Shown here: positions 21,476 to 30,210 of the stretch, piece after piece
Numbering within the stretch: position 1 is the first letter of the stretch
Layout: every line of letters begins with the position of its first letter
Assembly (NCBI RefSeq): GCF_003173735.1
Contig: NZ_CP029551.1
Span: forward strand, 4,975,001-5,039,000
Reading direction: 5' to 3'
DNA from: Methylobacterium radiodurans
GTDB taxonomy: Bacteria > Pseudomonadota > Alphaproteobacteria > Rhizobiales > Beijerinckiaceae
Length of the DNA: 64,000 nt
Program-made: the position numbers and the translations under genes
The notes under the pieces: generated by a model
Databases searched by the model: none
Seen by the model: only the letters and a program-made list of their open reading frames with translations
Told to the model about the DNA's origin: nothing

Positions 21476-22105
21476 TCAGATCTCGGTCTGCTCTGAGGCG
21501 ATGAGGGAGTCGTCGACTTCGATGCCTAGGTAGCGCACCATGCTCTCCAGCTTGATGTGGCCGAGCAGCAGTTGGCAGGCTCGAATATTGCCGGTTCGCT
21601 TGTAAACCAGCGCGACCTTCCTGCGGCGCAGGCTGTGTGTGCCGAAGCCGAAGGGTCCAGATCGATCAAGCCGACCCAGCGGTCGATTAACCCGCTGTAG
21701 TGCCGTGTCGTGAGATGCTCTCCGCATCGGCTGCGGCTTGGAAACAGCCAATCACCGGCTCACAACCTGCGCGCAGCCAGCAAAGCCGTGAAGAGCCTCG
21801 CGCGTTGGTTCGGTGATCTCGAACGGGACCGGCCTGCCGGTCTTACGCTGGCACACAGTGGCTCGGAGACGCACGGCATCGCCCAGATGGATGTCGCTCA
21901 CGCGCAGGCGGACGAGATCACACCCGCGCAGCTTGCTGTGGACGGCGAGGTGGAAGAGGGCGAGGTCTCGCGTGCGATTGGCAAGCTGTAGGCGCGTGCG
22001 CAGGGCCCAGATGTGTTTCGGCTTCAGTGGCGGTTTAGGTCCGACAAAATGGCCGCGGTTCCAGGGTACACGTTTGCTAGTGGGAACGGTGACGACTTCG
22101 GGCAT
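21476..22105 (-). pseudogene. Degraded tyrosine-recombinase integrase
   Basis: The 5' part reads as an intact N-terminal half (MPEVVTVPTSKRVPWNRGHF through RLRVSDIHLGDAVRLRATV and RKTGRPVPFEITEPTREALHG). Near 21,785 the frame shifts: the continuation LLAARRL-stop-AGDWLFPSR, then HLTTRHYSGLIDRWVGLIDLD, lies in another frame with one internal TGA. Near 21,655 a second shift restores the first frame at FGTHSLRRRKVALVYKRTGN and LLGHIKLESMVRYLGIEVDD, which holds the HxLRR, LGH and catalytic Tyr motifs. So there are at least two frameshifts and one stop. It was probably the island's original integrase, located close to the tRNA. Confidence 0.85.
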
Positions 22106-22401
22106 GACAGGCTCCTGGGTTTAGGAGCTCGTCATGAGGAACCCGCTGCTGCCGATAGGCCCAATGTCGAATGACAGATCTTTGCAGCACAAGCCGACAC
22201 TCGCGTCGTCGGACCCAGACCGCTGCTTCTGACCTAAAGCAGATCCTCGCAACTTCCGCATACGGGCAGGCTGATGGGCGGGATAGTCGATCGATACTGA
22301 TCGTCTCGTGTTCGGCTAAATCGGGACTAGCCTCCAGGTTCATCTCGGCTCGCTCTGACCTCGTCTTTCGATAGGTCCACGCTCGCCGACGCCTGCAAAA
22401 G

Positions 22402-23352
22402 TCAGCGGACGGGCGGCGCCCAGATCCCAAGGGCGGTAGTATCTACGGAGCGCGGCAGCAGCCCCTCGGCCCGGAACGCGTCGGCAATTGTCTGCTGCTC
22501 GGATAGGCCCTCGCGCGTGACAGGCTCGACCCGATAGCTGCGATGCGCGTTGGCCGTGACGACGATGTCCGGCTCCAGCCGCCAAAGCGGAGAGAGCCGG
22601 GCGGCGGCCTCGGCCGAATTCGCCTTCACCCAGGCCCCGGTCTGGGCGAGCTTGGCGAAGAGCACGCCCAGCACCGGGCCATTGGCCGCCACGTAGGCAT
22701 CGGCCGCAAGATAGTAGCGCTTGTAGAGGGACAGCCCGGTCCCGTCGCGCAGGATCCGCGCGCCCGTCTGCTGCTGCGCCGCCGTGAGGAACGGGTCCCA
22801 GGCAGCCCAGGCCTCGACACCGCCGCTCGCCAGCGCCGCCCGCCCGTCCGCGGGCGTGAGGTAGGCCGGCACGATGTCGCGGAAGCTCAGCCCGGCCTCT
22901 TTCAGGGCGGCGAGCACCAGGAAATGGTTGCCCGCGCCCTTGGTCAGCGCGACCCGCTTGCCCTTCAGGTCGGCGACCGTGCGGGCGGGGGAGCCGGCCG
23001 GCACGAGGATCGCCTGTGCCTCGGGTGAGGCCGCCTCCTGAGCCACGTAGGTGATGCCCGCGCCGGCCGCCTGCGCGAAGACCGGCACCGTGTCGGCGAC
23101 GTCGGCCGAGACGTCGATCTGCCCGGCGTTCAGCGCCTCCATGATCGGCAGGCCGCTGGTGAACTCATGCCAGGACAGACCTGTGCTCTGGGCCTGGAGC
23201 GCCGCCTCCAGGCTGCCGTCCTGACGCAGCAGAGCGACCAGCGTGGAAGAGCGCTGATAGCCGATCCGCAAGGTCGCCGCGGCGCGGGCCGGAAGGCCGA
23301 GGAGGGCGGGGGCGGCGAGGCCGGCGAGCACGGCGCGGCGGGACAGGGACAT
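22402..23352 (-). CDS. Aliphatic sulfonate ABC transporter substrate-binding protein (SsuA-like)
   Basis: A 316-residue periplasmic binding protein with a signal peptide (SRRAVLAGLAAPALLGLPARA, including a twin-arginine-like SRR). The fold features of SsuA/TauA are present: LRIGYQRSSTLVALL, the ligand-pocket segment LPIMEALNAGQIDVSADVADTVPVFA, VADLKGKRVALTKGAGNHFLVLAALKEAGL and GGVEAWAAWDPFLTAA. It probably delivers sulfonates or taurine-like compounds to the permease encoded just upstream. It follows the ATPase gene by 81 bases on the same strand. Confidence 0.9.
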   Translation of the reverse strand: MSLSRRAVLAGLAAPALLGLPARAAATLRIGYQRSSTLVALLRQDGSLEAALQAQSTGLSWHEFTSGLPIMEALNAGQIDVSADVADTVPVFAQAAGAGITYVAQEAASPEAQAILVPAGSPARTVADLKGKRVALTKGAGNHFLVLAALKEAGLSFRDIVPAYLTPADGRAALASGGVEAWAAWDPFLTAAQQQTGARILRDGTGLSLYKRYYLAADAYVAANGPVLGVLFAKLAQTGAWVKANSAEAAARLSPLWRLEPDIVVTANAHRSYRVEPVTREGLSEQQTIADAFRAEGLLPRSVDTTALGIWAPPVR

Positions 23353-23433
23353 CGGATCCTCGAAGAATGGGGTTCGGAAACGCGGTAGAGGGCCCGCGCG
23401 GCGGCGCGAGCCTGTTGACGGAGGCGAGCAGGC

Positions 23434-24240
23434 TCAGGTCGGCTGGCCGAGGATCCCGAGGATCTCGCGGCGCAGGCGCACGAGTTCGGGATCGTCGCGG
23501 TGGCGCGGGTAGGTCCGGTCGACCGGGATGTCGGCCCGGATTGCGGCGGGTCGCTCGGAAAGCACGATCACCCGCTCGGCCAGCACCAGCGCCTCCTCCA
23601 CGTCGTGCGTGACGAGGACCGCGGTGAAGCGCGCGCGCTGCCAGAGCCGCAGGATCTCGGCCTGCATCGCGAGCCGCGTCAGGGCGTCGAGCTTGCCCAA
23701 CGGCTCGTCGAGCAGGAGCAGGCGGGGCTCGTTCACCAGCGCCCGGGCCAGCGCCGCGCGCTGGGCCATGCCGCCTGAGAGCTGGTGCGGGTAGACCTCG
23801 GCGAACCCGTCGAGCCCCACGAGGCGCAGAGCCGCGTCCGCGCGGGCCGCCCGCTCGCGGCCGATGCCCCGCGCCTCCAGGCCAAGCGCCACGTTCCCGC
23901 GCACCGTACGCCAGGGATAGAGCGTGGGATCCTGGAAGACGAGGAGGCGGGACGGGTCGGGTCCGGTCACCGCCGCGCCATCGACCGCGATGCGGCCGGC
24001 ATTGGGCGGCTCCAGCCCGGCGACCAGCCGCAGCAGGGTGGACTTGCCGCAGCCCGAGGCGCCGAGCAGCGCCACGAAGCCGCCGGGCTCCACGTCGAGG
24101 CTCAGCCGGTCGAGCACCGGCAGGGGCGTGCCGCGGATGTCGAAGGCGTGCGAGACGGCCTCGACCGTCAGCCGGGCGCCCGCCGGGACCGTCCCGGCAG
24201 AGGTGCCGGGGTCGGGGTGCTCGCGCGTCGCGGCTACCAT
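23434..24240 (-). CDS. Sulfonate-type ABC transporter ATPase (SsuB-like)
   Basis: A 268-residue ATP-binding subunit with Walker A LLGASGCGKSTLLRL, the Q-loop LLVFQDPTLYPWRTVRGNV, the signature HQLSGGMAQRAALARAL, Walker B LLLLDEPLGKLDALT and the switch His in LVTHDVEEAL. The YPW after the Q-loop is typical of the nitrate/sulfonate/taurine group. It powers uptake with the neighbouring permease. The ATG at 24240 overlaps the end of the permease gene by seven bases, showing translational coupling. Confidence 0.93.
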   Translation of the reverse strand: MVAATREHPDPGTSAGTVPAGARLTVEAVSHAFDIRGTPLPVLDRLSLDVEPGGFVALLGASGCGKSTLLRLVAGLEPPNAGRIAVDGAAVTGPDPSRLLVFQDPTLYPWRTVRGNVALGLEARGIGRERAARADAALRLVGLDGFAEVYPHQLSGGMAQRAALARALVNEPRLLLLDEPLGKLDALTRLAMQAEILRLWQRARFTAVLVTHDVEEALVLAERVIVLSERPAAIRADIPVDRTYPRHRDDPELVRLRREILGILGQPT

Positions 24241-25259
24241 TGCACCAGCCCCTTCTGCCAGGAGAGCACCCGGTCGCGGACCGCGAACAGCAGGGTGATC
24301 AGCCCGGAGCACATCAGCGCCATCACGATCAGCGCCGCGTACATGTTGGCGTAGGCCGCCCAGCCCTGCGCCCATTGCAGGTACCAGCCGAGGCCGGATT
24401 TCACGCCGAGCATCTCGGCCACCACCAGCACCGCGAAGGAGCCGCCGAGGCCCATGAACAGGCCGACGAAGACGTGCGGCAGCGCGCCCGGGACCGCCAC
24501 CCGCAGGACGAGGAAGGCCGGCGAGGCGCCGAGGGTGCGCGCCACGTCGAAATAGGCCTTGTTGACCCCCGCCACCCCCGACCAGGTCAGCACCGTGACG
24601 GGGAAGCCGGTGGCCAGCGCGACCAGGAAGGTGCTGGCCGACCATGAGGACGGGAAGACGAAGAAGGCGAGCGGCAGCCACGCTGTCGCGGGGAGAGGCC
24701 CGACGAAGCGCAGCACCGGGTGGGCCCAGTAGCCGACCGCCTTCGACCAGCCGATGGCGACGCCCGCCGCGAAGCCGAGTGCCGCTCCGATCAGGTAGCC
24801 GCCGAGGAGCAGCTTCAGCGAGTTGAGGATGCTGCCGCCGAGCTTCGGCCAATCCTCCAGGAAGACCTCCAGGATCGCCTGCGGCGGCGGGAAGAACGGC
24901 ATCGGCAGGAGGCCGAACTTGGCGGTGATCAGCTCCCAGGCGAGGAAGGCCAGAGCCAGGGCGGCGAGCCAGGGCGTCCAGTAGGCGAGCGACACGCCGA
25001 CGCGTCCGAGGCGCCCCGAGAGGGCCGAGGCTGGCGGCAGAGCCAGCCCAACGGCGAGAGCGGCCGTCGCGAAGGCGACCGTGTAGGGGAAGTCGCCCTC
25101 CTCCGGCAGGCCGTAGGTCGCGCCCGCGAGCGCGAGCCAGGCCGCGCCCGCCGCGAGGCCGCGCAGGGACAGGACGGGGAGCCGGTCGGCGGCGCGGCGC
25201 CGGACCTCGCGCGGGACCCCGGCTGCGACGCCGGTTGTGCTTGCCGGTGAGCTTGCCAT
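24234..25259 (-). CDS. Sulfonate-type ABC transporter permease (SsuC-like)
   Basis: A 341-residue inner-membrane permease. The ABC permease EAA-like loop is DVARTLGASPAFLVLRVAVPGALPHVFVGLFMGL, and the surrounding helices match the nitrate/sulfonate/taurine group. The N-terminal about 90 residues hold two extra hydrophobic segments (LAAGAAWLALAGATYGLP and FATAALAVGLALPPA) beyond the usual about 260-residue SsuC, so this is a longer variant. It sits between the second binding protein (ten bases upstream) and the ATPase (seven-base overlap) in one operon. Confidence 0.92.
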   Translation of the reverse strand: MASSPASTTGVAAGVPREVRRRAADRLPVLSLRGLAAGAAWLALAGATYGLPEEGDFPYTVAFATAALAVGLALPPASALSGRLGRVGVSLAYWTPWLAALALAFLAWELITAKFGLLPMPFFPPPQAILEVFLEDWPKLGGSILNSLKLLLGGYLIGAALGFAAGVAIGWSKAVGYWAHPVLRFVGPLPATAWLPLAFFVFPSSWSASTFLVALATGFPVTVLTWSGVAGVNKAYFDVARTLGASPAFLVLRVAVPGALPHVFVGLFMGLGGSFAVLVVAEMLGVKSGLGWYLQWAQGWAAYANMYAALIVMALMCSGLITLLFAVRDRVLSWQKGLVQW

Positions 25260-25269
25260 GCCGGCCCCC

Positions 25270-26361
25270 TCAGCTCAGCACGTCGGCGTAGACGCGCTCA
25301 GCGAACTTCGCCGTGTCGGTGCTGCGCTTGAGGACGTTCACCTGCTTCAGCTCGTCGCCGTAGAGCACGAGCTGCCGCTTCAGGTCGGCCCCGACCGGGC
25401 GGTCGCCGTGGTGCTGGCTGCGCAGCATCGCGGCGAGATCCTCGACCGAGCCCTTGCCGCCGTAGCCCGAGAAGATCCGCGCGGCTTCCTCCGGGTTCTC
25501 GTGCACCCGGTGGCCGCCCTCAAGGATGGCGCGGGTGAGCGCGGAGGCCGCGGCGCGGTCGTTGCGGATCAGGCTGCCCCGCACCGCGACCACGCAGCAG
25601 GTGCGGTCGGCATATTCTCCTGAGAGGTTGGTGGCGACCTCCGTGAAGTTCGGGTTCTTCAGCCAGATCCAGGTGCGCGGGTCAGAATCGGCGAGCGCCT
25701 GGGCCTCCCCCTTCTCGACCGCGAGGTTGAGGAGGTCGGCCGGGTACTGCCGCCACTCGACGCCCGTCTCCGGGTCGATCCCGGCCTTCGCGAGCAGCAG
25801 GCCGAAGAAGTTCTTGGCCGGGCTCGCGTGGTCGCTGATCGCGATGGTCTTGCCCTTGAGCGCGGCGACCTCGGTGATGCCGCCCGACCTCGCGCCGAGC
25901 AGACGCAGGCAGCCGCCGTGGAGGCCCGCGGTGATCTTCACATCGAAGCCCTGCTCCAGGGGCTTGAGCCAGCGCAGGGCCATGCCGATGCCGGCATCGG
26001 CCTTGCCGGTGGCGATCGCCTCCAGCAGCGCCTCGGTCGAGCCGCCGAAATTGACGAACTCCACGTCGAGCCCGTGGCGCGCGAAGATGCCCCGCTCCTT
26101 GGCGAGCGGCGCCGCGGCGGTGCAGATCGCCGTGGCGTTCCAGGCGAGCTTGATCGGCTTCAGCGGGCCGCTCCCCTCCGCCGGCCCCTCCGCGGCGGCA
26201 GGCCGGCAGAGCGGGCCGGGATCGAAGGGCAGGTCCGGCCCCGGCCCCCAGGCGCGGCCGGTGCCCATGCCGAACAAGGGCAGGGCCGCTGCGGCGGCGC
26301 CCGCGCTCAGCAGGAACCGGCGCGACGGCGCGATGCCGGGGCGCTGGGGCTCGTCGGTCAT
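25270..26361 (-). CDS. Second NitT/TauT-type substrate-binding protein
   Basis: A 363-residue periplasmic binding protein with a twin-arginine-like signal (SRRFLLSAGAAAAALPLFG). The core matches the SsuA/TauA/nitrate family: IKLAWNATAICTAAAPLAKERGIFARHGLDVEFVNFGGSTEALLEAIATGKADAGIGMALRWLKPLEQG and LKGKTIAISDHASPAKNFFGLLLAKAGIDP. It heads the transport operon and is transcribed away from the monooxygenase genes. It differs clearly from the SsuA-like proteins at 22.4 and 29.3 kb, so it probably recognises a different ligand. Confidence 0.88.
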   Translation of the reverse strand: MTDEPQRPGIAPSRRFLLSAGAAAAALPLFGMGTGRAWGPGPDLPFDPGPLCRPAAAEGPAEGSGPLKPIKLAWNATAICTAAAPLAKERGIFARHGLDVEFVNFGGSTEALLEAIATGKADAGIGMALRWLKPLEQGFDVKITAGLHGGCLRLLGARSGGITEVAALKGKTIAISDHASPAKNFFGLLLAKAGIDPETGVEWRQYPADLLNLAVEKGEAQALADSDPRTWIWLKNPNFTEVATNLSGEYADRTCCVVAVRGSLIRNDRAAASALTRAILEGGHRVHENPEEAARIFSGYGGKGSVEDLAAMLRSQHHGDRPVGADLKRQLVLYGDELKQVNVLKRSTDTAKFAERVYADVLS

Positions 26362-26972
26362 GATGGTCTCCGGATGCCGCGGGCAGGGCGGCGGGTCGTG
26401 CGGACGAACGGCGCGAGCGGAAGCGCCCGATGGCTCGGGCGACGTATCGGCGTCGTTCCGGGAGCGGCTCTCTGGCGGAGCCGATGCATTCAGTGTTCAA
26501 TCACGCGATCGCGATGTCAACGAAAGCGTATTCTCATTCGCGATCATCCGCGAAAGGAGTCTATTCGATCGGGGCGACAGCGCGAGAACGTTCTCATCAC
26601 CGGCCGGAGACCATTATGTGTAGGGGTCGTGCGCCGTTCAACGGGCCGCGCGCCCGCACCTCCGGCCGTTAAAGCGCTCTCCGCCGAAGTGGATGCCGGT
26701 TCGGCGCAAGAGAGCGCGTCAACGCAACGGCTCTAGCCTCGCCACGCATGGATGCCGCCATCGACGCCCCATGTTCAAGGGAAGATATATTGCGCGCCAT
26801 CGATACGGAATCGCGCATTTAGCCTCGCGCAGCGGCAGGTAACGCGAGGAATGTTCTTCCGCCAACCCGATCTTTAGAAATCGACTTCGTTGACGATCGC
26901 CCGCTCCGGCCCGACCCTTGGGGAGGTGGCTCCTGGCCTCCGCCGAAGCGCTCCGCAACCTCCCGATCTCCG
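26362..26972. other. Divergent promoter region of the sulfonate block, 611 bases
   Basis: Separates the transport operon (minus) from the oxidation operon (plus). The middle (about 26,480-26,680) is lower in GC than the genes and likely holds both promoters. I found no clear palindrome or sigma-54 site by eye, and no convincing gene. A CysB- or SsuR-type regulator could act here, but no regulator gene is adjacent. Confidence 0.5.
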
Positions 26973-28118
26973 ATGACCGTCGCCGTTCCTCCGCCCGATC
27001 CCGCCCGCACGCTCGCCGAACGCTTCGCCGTCCATGCGGGCGCGCACGACCGCAGCGGCGCCTTCCCGCACGCCAACCTCGCGGCTCTGCACGAGGCCGG
27101 GCTCGTCGCGCTCACGGTGCCGCGGCGGCTCGGCGGCGGCGGCGCGGGCCTCGGGCGCGCCGCGGAGGTGGTCGGGCGGATCGGGACTGGCGACCCGGCC
27201 ACCGCCCTCGTCCTGGCGATGACACTGCTCCAGCACGGCCTGATCCACCAGGTGGGCTCGCCCTGGCCGCGCGCCCTTGCCGACGCGGTCGGGCGGGACG
27301 CGGCTCTCAGTGGCGCCTTCATCAACGCCCTGCGGGTCGAGCCGGAGCTTGGCACCCCGGCCCGCGGCGGCCTGCCCGAGACAGTGGCCCGCCGCGACGG
27401 CGACGGCTGGCGCGTCACGGGCCGCAAGATCTACTCCACCGGCGCCCCGGCGCTCGCCTACGGTCTCGTCTTCGTGCGCACCGACGAGCCGGAGCCCAGG
27501 ATCGGCAACCTGCTCGTGCCATTCGGCGCGCCCGCCATCCGGATCGTGGAGACCTGGGATCATCTCGGCCTGCGGGCCTCGGGCAGCCACGACGTGATCT
27601 TCGAGGACGTCCCCGTGCCGGGCGCCAACGCTGTCGACCTGCGTCCGCCCGCCGGCTGGCAGGCCCCCGACGCGCTGCAGCAGGCCTGGAGCTGCACCCT
27701 GCTCGCGGCGCTCTACGACGGCGTCGCCCGGGCAGCCCAGGACTGGCTCGTCCGCTTCCTGCGCGAGCGCCGACCGGGCAGCCTCGGCGCGCCGCTGGCA
27801 AGCCTGCCCCGCTTCCACGAGGCGGTGGGCGAGAACGAGCGCCTGCTCGCGGTCAACGCGCGCCTCGTCCGGGGGCTCGCCGCCGAGACCGACGCGGGCG
27901 CGCCGCCGGCCCCGCGCGAGGCCGGCTTCGTGAAGGTCACTGTCACCGAGAACGCCATCCTGGCGGTGCAGCGGGCGACCGAGCTCTGCGGGAACGCCGC
28001 CCTCGCGCGGGCTAACCCGCTGGAGCGGCACCTGCGTGACGTGCTCTGCGCGCGCATCCACTGGCCGCAGGGCGACGCCGTTCGGGCCGCCGCCGGCCGC
28101 GCCGCGCTGGGCCTCTGA
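26973..28118 (+). CDS. Acyl-CoA dehydrogenase-like flavin monooxygenase (SfnB/DszC type)
   Basis: A 381-residue member of the acyl-CoA dehydrogenase fold. Members found in sulfur operons (SfnB, DszC) are FMNH2-dependent monooxygenases or desulfurisation enzymes. Visible: the N-terminal helical domain (LAERFAVHAGAHDRSGAFPHANLAALHEAGLVALTVPRRLGG), the mid beta-domain WRVTGRKIYSTGAP and WDHLGLRASGSHDVIFEDVPVPG, and a C-terminal segment AVQRATELCGNAALARANPLERHLRDVLCARIHWPQGD. It is placed with an SsuD-like oxygenase and Ssu transport genes, so the substrate is probably an organosulfur compound rather than an acyl-CoA. Confidence 0.85.
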   Translation: MTVAVPPPDPARTLAERFAVHAGAHDRSGAFPHANLAALHEAGLVALTVPRRLGGGGAGLGRAAEVVGRIGTGDPATALVLAMTLLQHGLIHQVGSPWPRALADAVGRDAALSGAFINALRVEPELGTPARGGLPETVARRDGDGWRVTGRKIYSTGAPALAYGLVFVRTDEPEPRIGNLLVPFGAPAIRIVETWDHLGLRASGSHDVIFEDVPVPGANAVDLRPPAGWQAPDALQQAWSCTLLAALYDGVARAAQDWLVRFLRERRPGSLGAPLASLPRFHEAVGENERLLAVNARLVRGLAAETDAGAPPAPREAGFVKVTVTENAILAVQRATELCGNAALARANPLERHLRDVLCARIHWPQGDAVRAAAGRAALGL

Positions 28119-28126
28119 TCCGCGTC

Positions 28127-28162
28127 GCGGACCCCTTCGCGGACCCCTTTGCGGACCCCTTC
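28127..28162 (+). repeat. Three tandem 12-bp repeats
   Basis: Three direct copies of GCGGACCCCTTC (the middle one ends in T) lie in the 56-base spacer between the SfnB/DszC-like and SsuD-like genes. They could be slippage-prone spacing DNA affecting translation of the second gene, since they end 12 bases before its ATG. Confidence 0.9.
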
Positions 28163-28174
28163 GAGGACGACACC

Positions 28175-29272
28175 ATGAGCCTGCTTCCGCCTGAGAGAAC
28201 CGAGTTCATCGGCTTCGTCGCCCCGCGCGAGGTCTCGGAGACGCGCGCGCCGCAGGGGCCGGCGATCGACCGCGACTACCTGCGCCTGCTCGCCCAGGCG
28301 CAAGAGTGGGGCGGCTTCGACCGCGTCCTCGTGGCCGCCTACTCCACCGCGCCCGACCCGCTGCTCGTGGCCGCAGCGGTCGCGGCGGTGACGGAGCGGG
28401 TCGGCCTGATGATCGCCCACCGCACCGGCTTCGTCGCGCCGACGGTGGCCGCGCGCCAGTTCGCGACCCTCGACCAGCTCACCGGCGGGCGCGTGGCGAT
28501 CCACGCGATCAGCGGCGGGGACGATCGGGACCTCGCCAAGGACGGCGACCACCTCACGAAGGACGAGCGCTATGCCCGCACGGGCGAGTTCCTCGACATC
28601 CTCCGCCTGTCCTGGACCTCGGACGCGCCCTTCGACTACGCGGGCGCGCATTACCGGGTCGCGGGCGGCTTCTCGGAGGTGAGGCCGGTCACGCGGATCC
28701 CGGTCTATTTCGGCGGGGCCTCGCCCGCGGCCCTGGCGGTCGCCGGGCGCCACGCCGACACCTACGCGCTCTGGGGCGAGACGCACGCGCAGGTGCGCGA
28801 GCTGATCGGCCGCGTGCGCGCCGAGGCCGCCCGGCACGGGCGCGCCCCGCGCTTCAGTCTCTCGGTGCGGCCGATCCTGGCCGGGACGGAGGCGGAGGCC
28901 TGGGCGAGGGCGGACGACATCCTGGCGCGGACGCGGGCCGTACGGGCGGCCCGGGGGCTCGGCCCCGCGGCCACGCCCCCGAACGAGGGTTCGCGCCGCC
29001 TGCTCGCGGCGGCCGCCTCCGGACCGCGCCTCGACAAGCGCCTCTACACGGCGATCGCCGCGGAGACGGGTGCTGCCGGCAACTCCACCGCCCTCGTCGG
29101 CACGCCCGAGCAGGTGGCGGACGCGCTCCTCGACTACCACGACCTCGGGGTGCGCACCTTCCTGATCCGCGGCTTCGACCCGCTGGAGGACGCGCTCCAG
29201 TACGGGCGGGCGCTGCTGCCGGCCTTCCGGGACCTGCTCGCGCGTCGCGGCGGCACGGCGGAGGCCGCCTGA
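28175..29272 (+). CDS. LLM-class FMNH2-dependent alkanesulfonate monooxygenase (SsuD-like)
   Basis: A 365-residue luciferase-like monooxygenase. Family features are FIGFVAPREVSET at the start, VAAVTERVGLMIAHRTGFVAPTVAARQFATLDQLTGGRVAIHAISGGDDRDLAKDGDHLTKDERYARTGEFLDILRL and the C-terminal LVGTPEQVADALLDYHDLGVRTFLIRGFDPLEDALQYG. The paired R-x-G and FLIRGF patterns are characteristic of SsuD, which cleaves C-S bonds of alkanesulfonates to release sulfite. The stop overlaps the next gene's ATG by one base. A flavin reductase is not encoded nearby and must come from elsewhere. Confidence 0.92.
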   Translation: MSLLPPERTEFIGFVAPREVSETRAPQGPAIDRDYLRLLAQAQEWGGFDRVLVAAYSTAPDPLLVAAAVAAVTERVGLMIAHRTGFVAPTVAARQFATLDQLTGGRVAIHAISGGDDRDLAKDGDHLTKDERYARTGEFLDILRLSWTSDAPFDYAGAHYRVAGGFSEVRPVTRIPVYFGGASPAALAVAGRHADTYALWGETHAQVRELIGRVRAEAARHGRAPRFSLSVRPILAGTEAEAWARADDILARTRAVRAARGLGPAATPPNEGSRRLLAAAASGPRLDKRLYTAIAAETGAAGNSTALVGTPEQVADALLDYHDLGVRTFLIRGFDPLEDALQYGRALLPAFRDLLARRGGTAEAA

Positions 29273-30210
29273 TGCGCGCCCTCGTCCTCGCCCTGACGGC
29301 GCTGCTGACCGTCCTGTCCGCCCGCGCTGAGGAGGTGCTGCGCGTCGGCGATCAGCGCGGCAACGCCCGCGCTCTGATGGAGGCTGCGGGCGTCCTCGAC
29401 GGTCTGCACTACCGGCTCGAATGGGCCGAGTTCGCGGCCGCGGCGCCGCTTCTGGAGGCGCTCAACGCCGGCGCCATCGACGCGGGTGGGGTGGGGGACG
29501 CGCCCTTCACCTTCGCGGCCGCGGCCGGCGTGCCGGTCCGGGCCTTCCTCGCCTTCCGCAACCGGCAGGACGGGCTCGCGATCCTGGTCCGCCCCGATTC
29601 GCCGATCCGCACGGTGTCGGACCTGAAGGGCCAGCGCATCGCCACCAACCGCGGCTCGATCGGCCACCAGATCGTGCTCGCCGCCCTGGAGGAGGCCGGC
29701 CTGCCGGCCGACAGCGTGCGCTTCAACTTCCTGCCGCCGGCCGACGCCAAGCTCGCGCTGGCCTCCGGCGCGGTCGATGCGTGGGCGACCTGGGAGCCCT
29801 ACACCTCGGCGGCCGAGCTCGCCGGCCTCGTGCGCGTGGTGCGCGACGGCAACGGCATCACGCCGGGCCTGAGCTTCGCGGTGGCGAGCGAGGCGGCGCT
29901 CAGGACCAAGCGCACCCTGCTCGCCGACTACGCGGCACGCCTCGCCCGCGCCCGCGCCTGGGCGCTGAACGACCCGGCCCCCTACGCCGCCGTCTGGTCG
30001 AAGCTGATCGGCCTGCCTGAGGCCGTGCCGCTGCGCTGGTTCGGGCGGGCGCAATACCGCGCGGTGCCGATCGACGCTGCGGTGATCGCTGACGAGCAGC
30101 GCATCATCGACCTGTACGTCCGCGCCGGATTGATCCCGCAGGCCCGTGCGCCCCGGGCCGAGAAGATCCTCGATCCCGGGTTTTCCGAAGCGCTCGCGGC
30201 CGTGCGATGA
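29272..30210 (+). CDS. Third SsuA-like substrate-binding protein
   Basis: A 312-residue periplasmic binding protein with a short signal peptide (LVLALTALLTVLSARA). The SsuA features are LLEALNAGAIDAGGVGDAPFTFAAAAGVPVRAFLAFRN, VSDLKGQRIATNRGSIGHQIVLAALEEAGLPADSV and SGAVDAWATWEPYTSAAEL. It is coupled to the SsuD-like gene (one-base overlap) and to the His-rich cupin (four-base overlap), so it is part of the oxidation operon although the permease is in the divergent operon. It lies closer to the 22.4 kb SsuA than to the 25.3 kb protein. Confidence 0.9.
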   Translation: MRALVLALTALLTVLSARAEEVLRVGDQRGNARALMEAAGVLDGLHYRLEWAEFAAAAPLLEALNAGAIDAGGVGDAPFTFAAAAGVPVRAFLAFRNRQDGLAILVRPDSPIRTVSDLKGQRIATNRGSIGHQIVLAALEEAGLPADSVRFNFLPPADAKLALASGAVDAWATWEPYTSAAELAGLVRVVRDGNGITPGLSFAVASEAALRTKRTLLADYAARLARARAWALNDPAPYAAVWSKLIGLPEAVPLRWFGRAQYRAVPIDAAVIADEQRIIDLYVRAGLIPQARAPRAEKILDPGFSEALAAVR

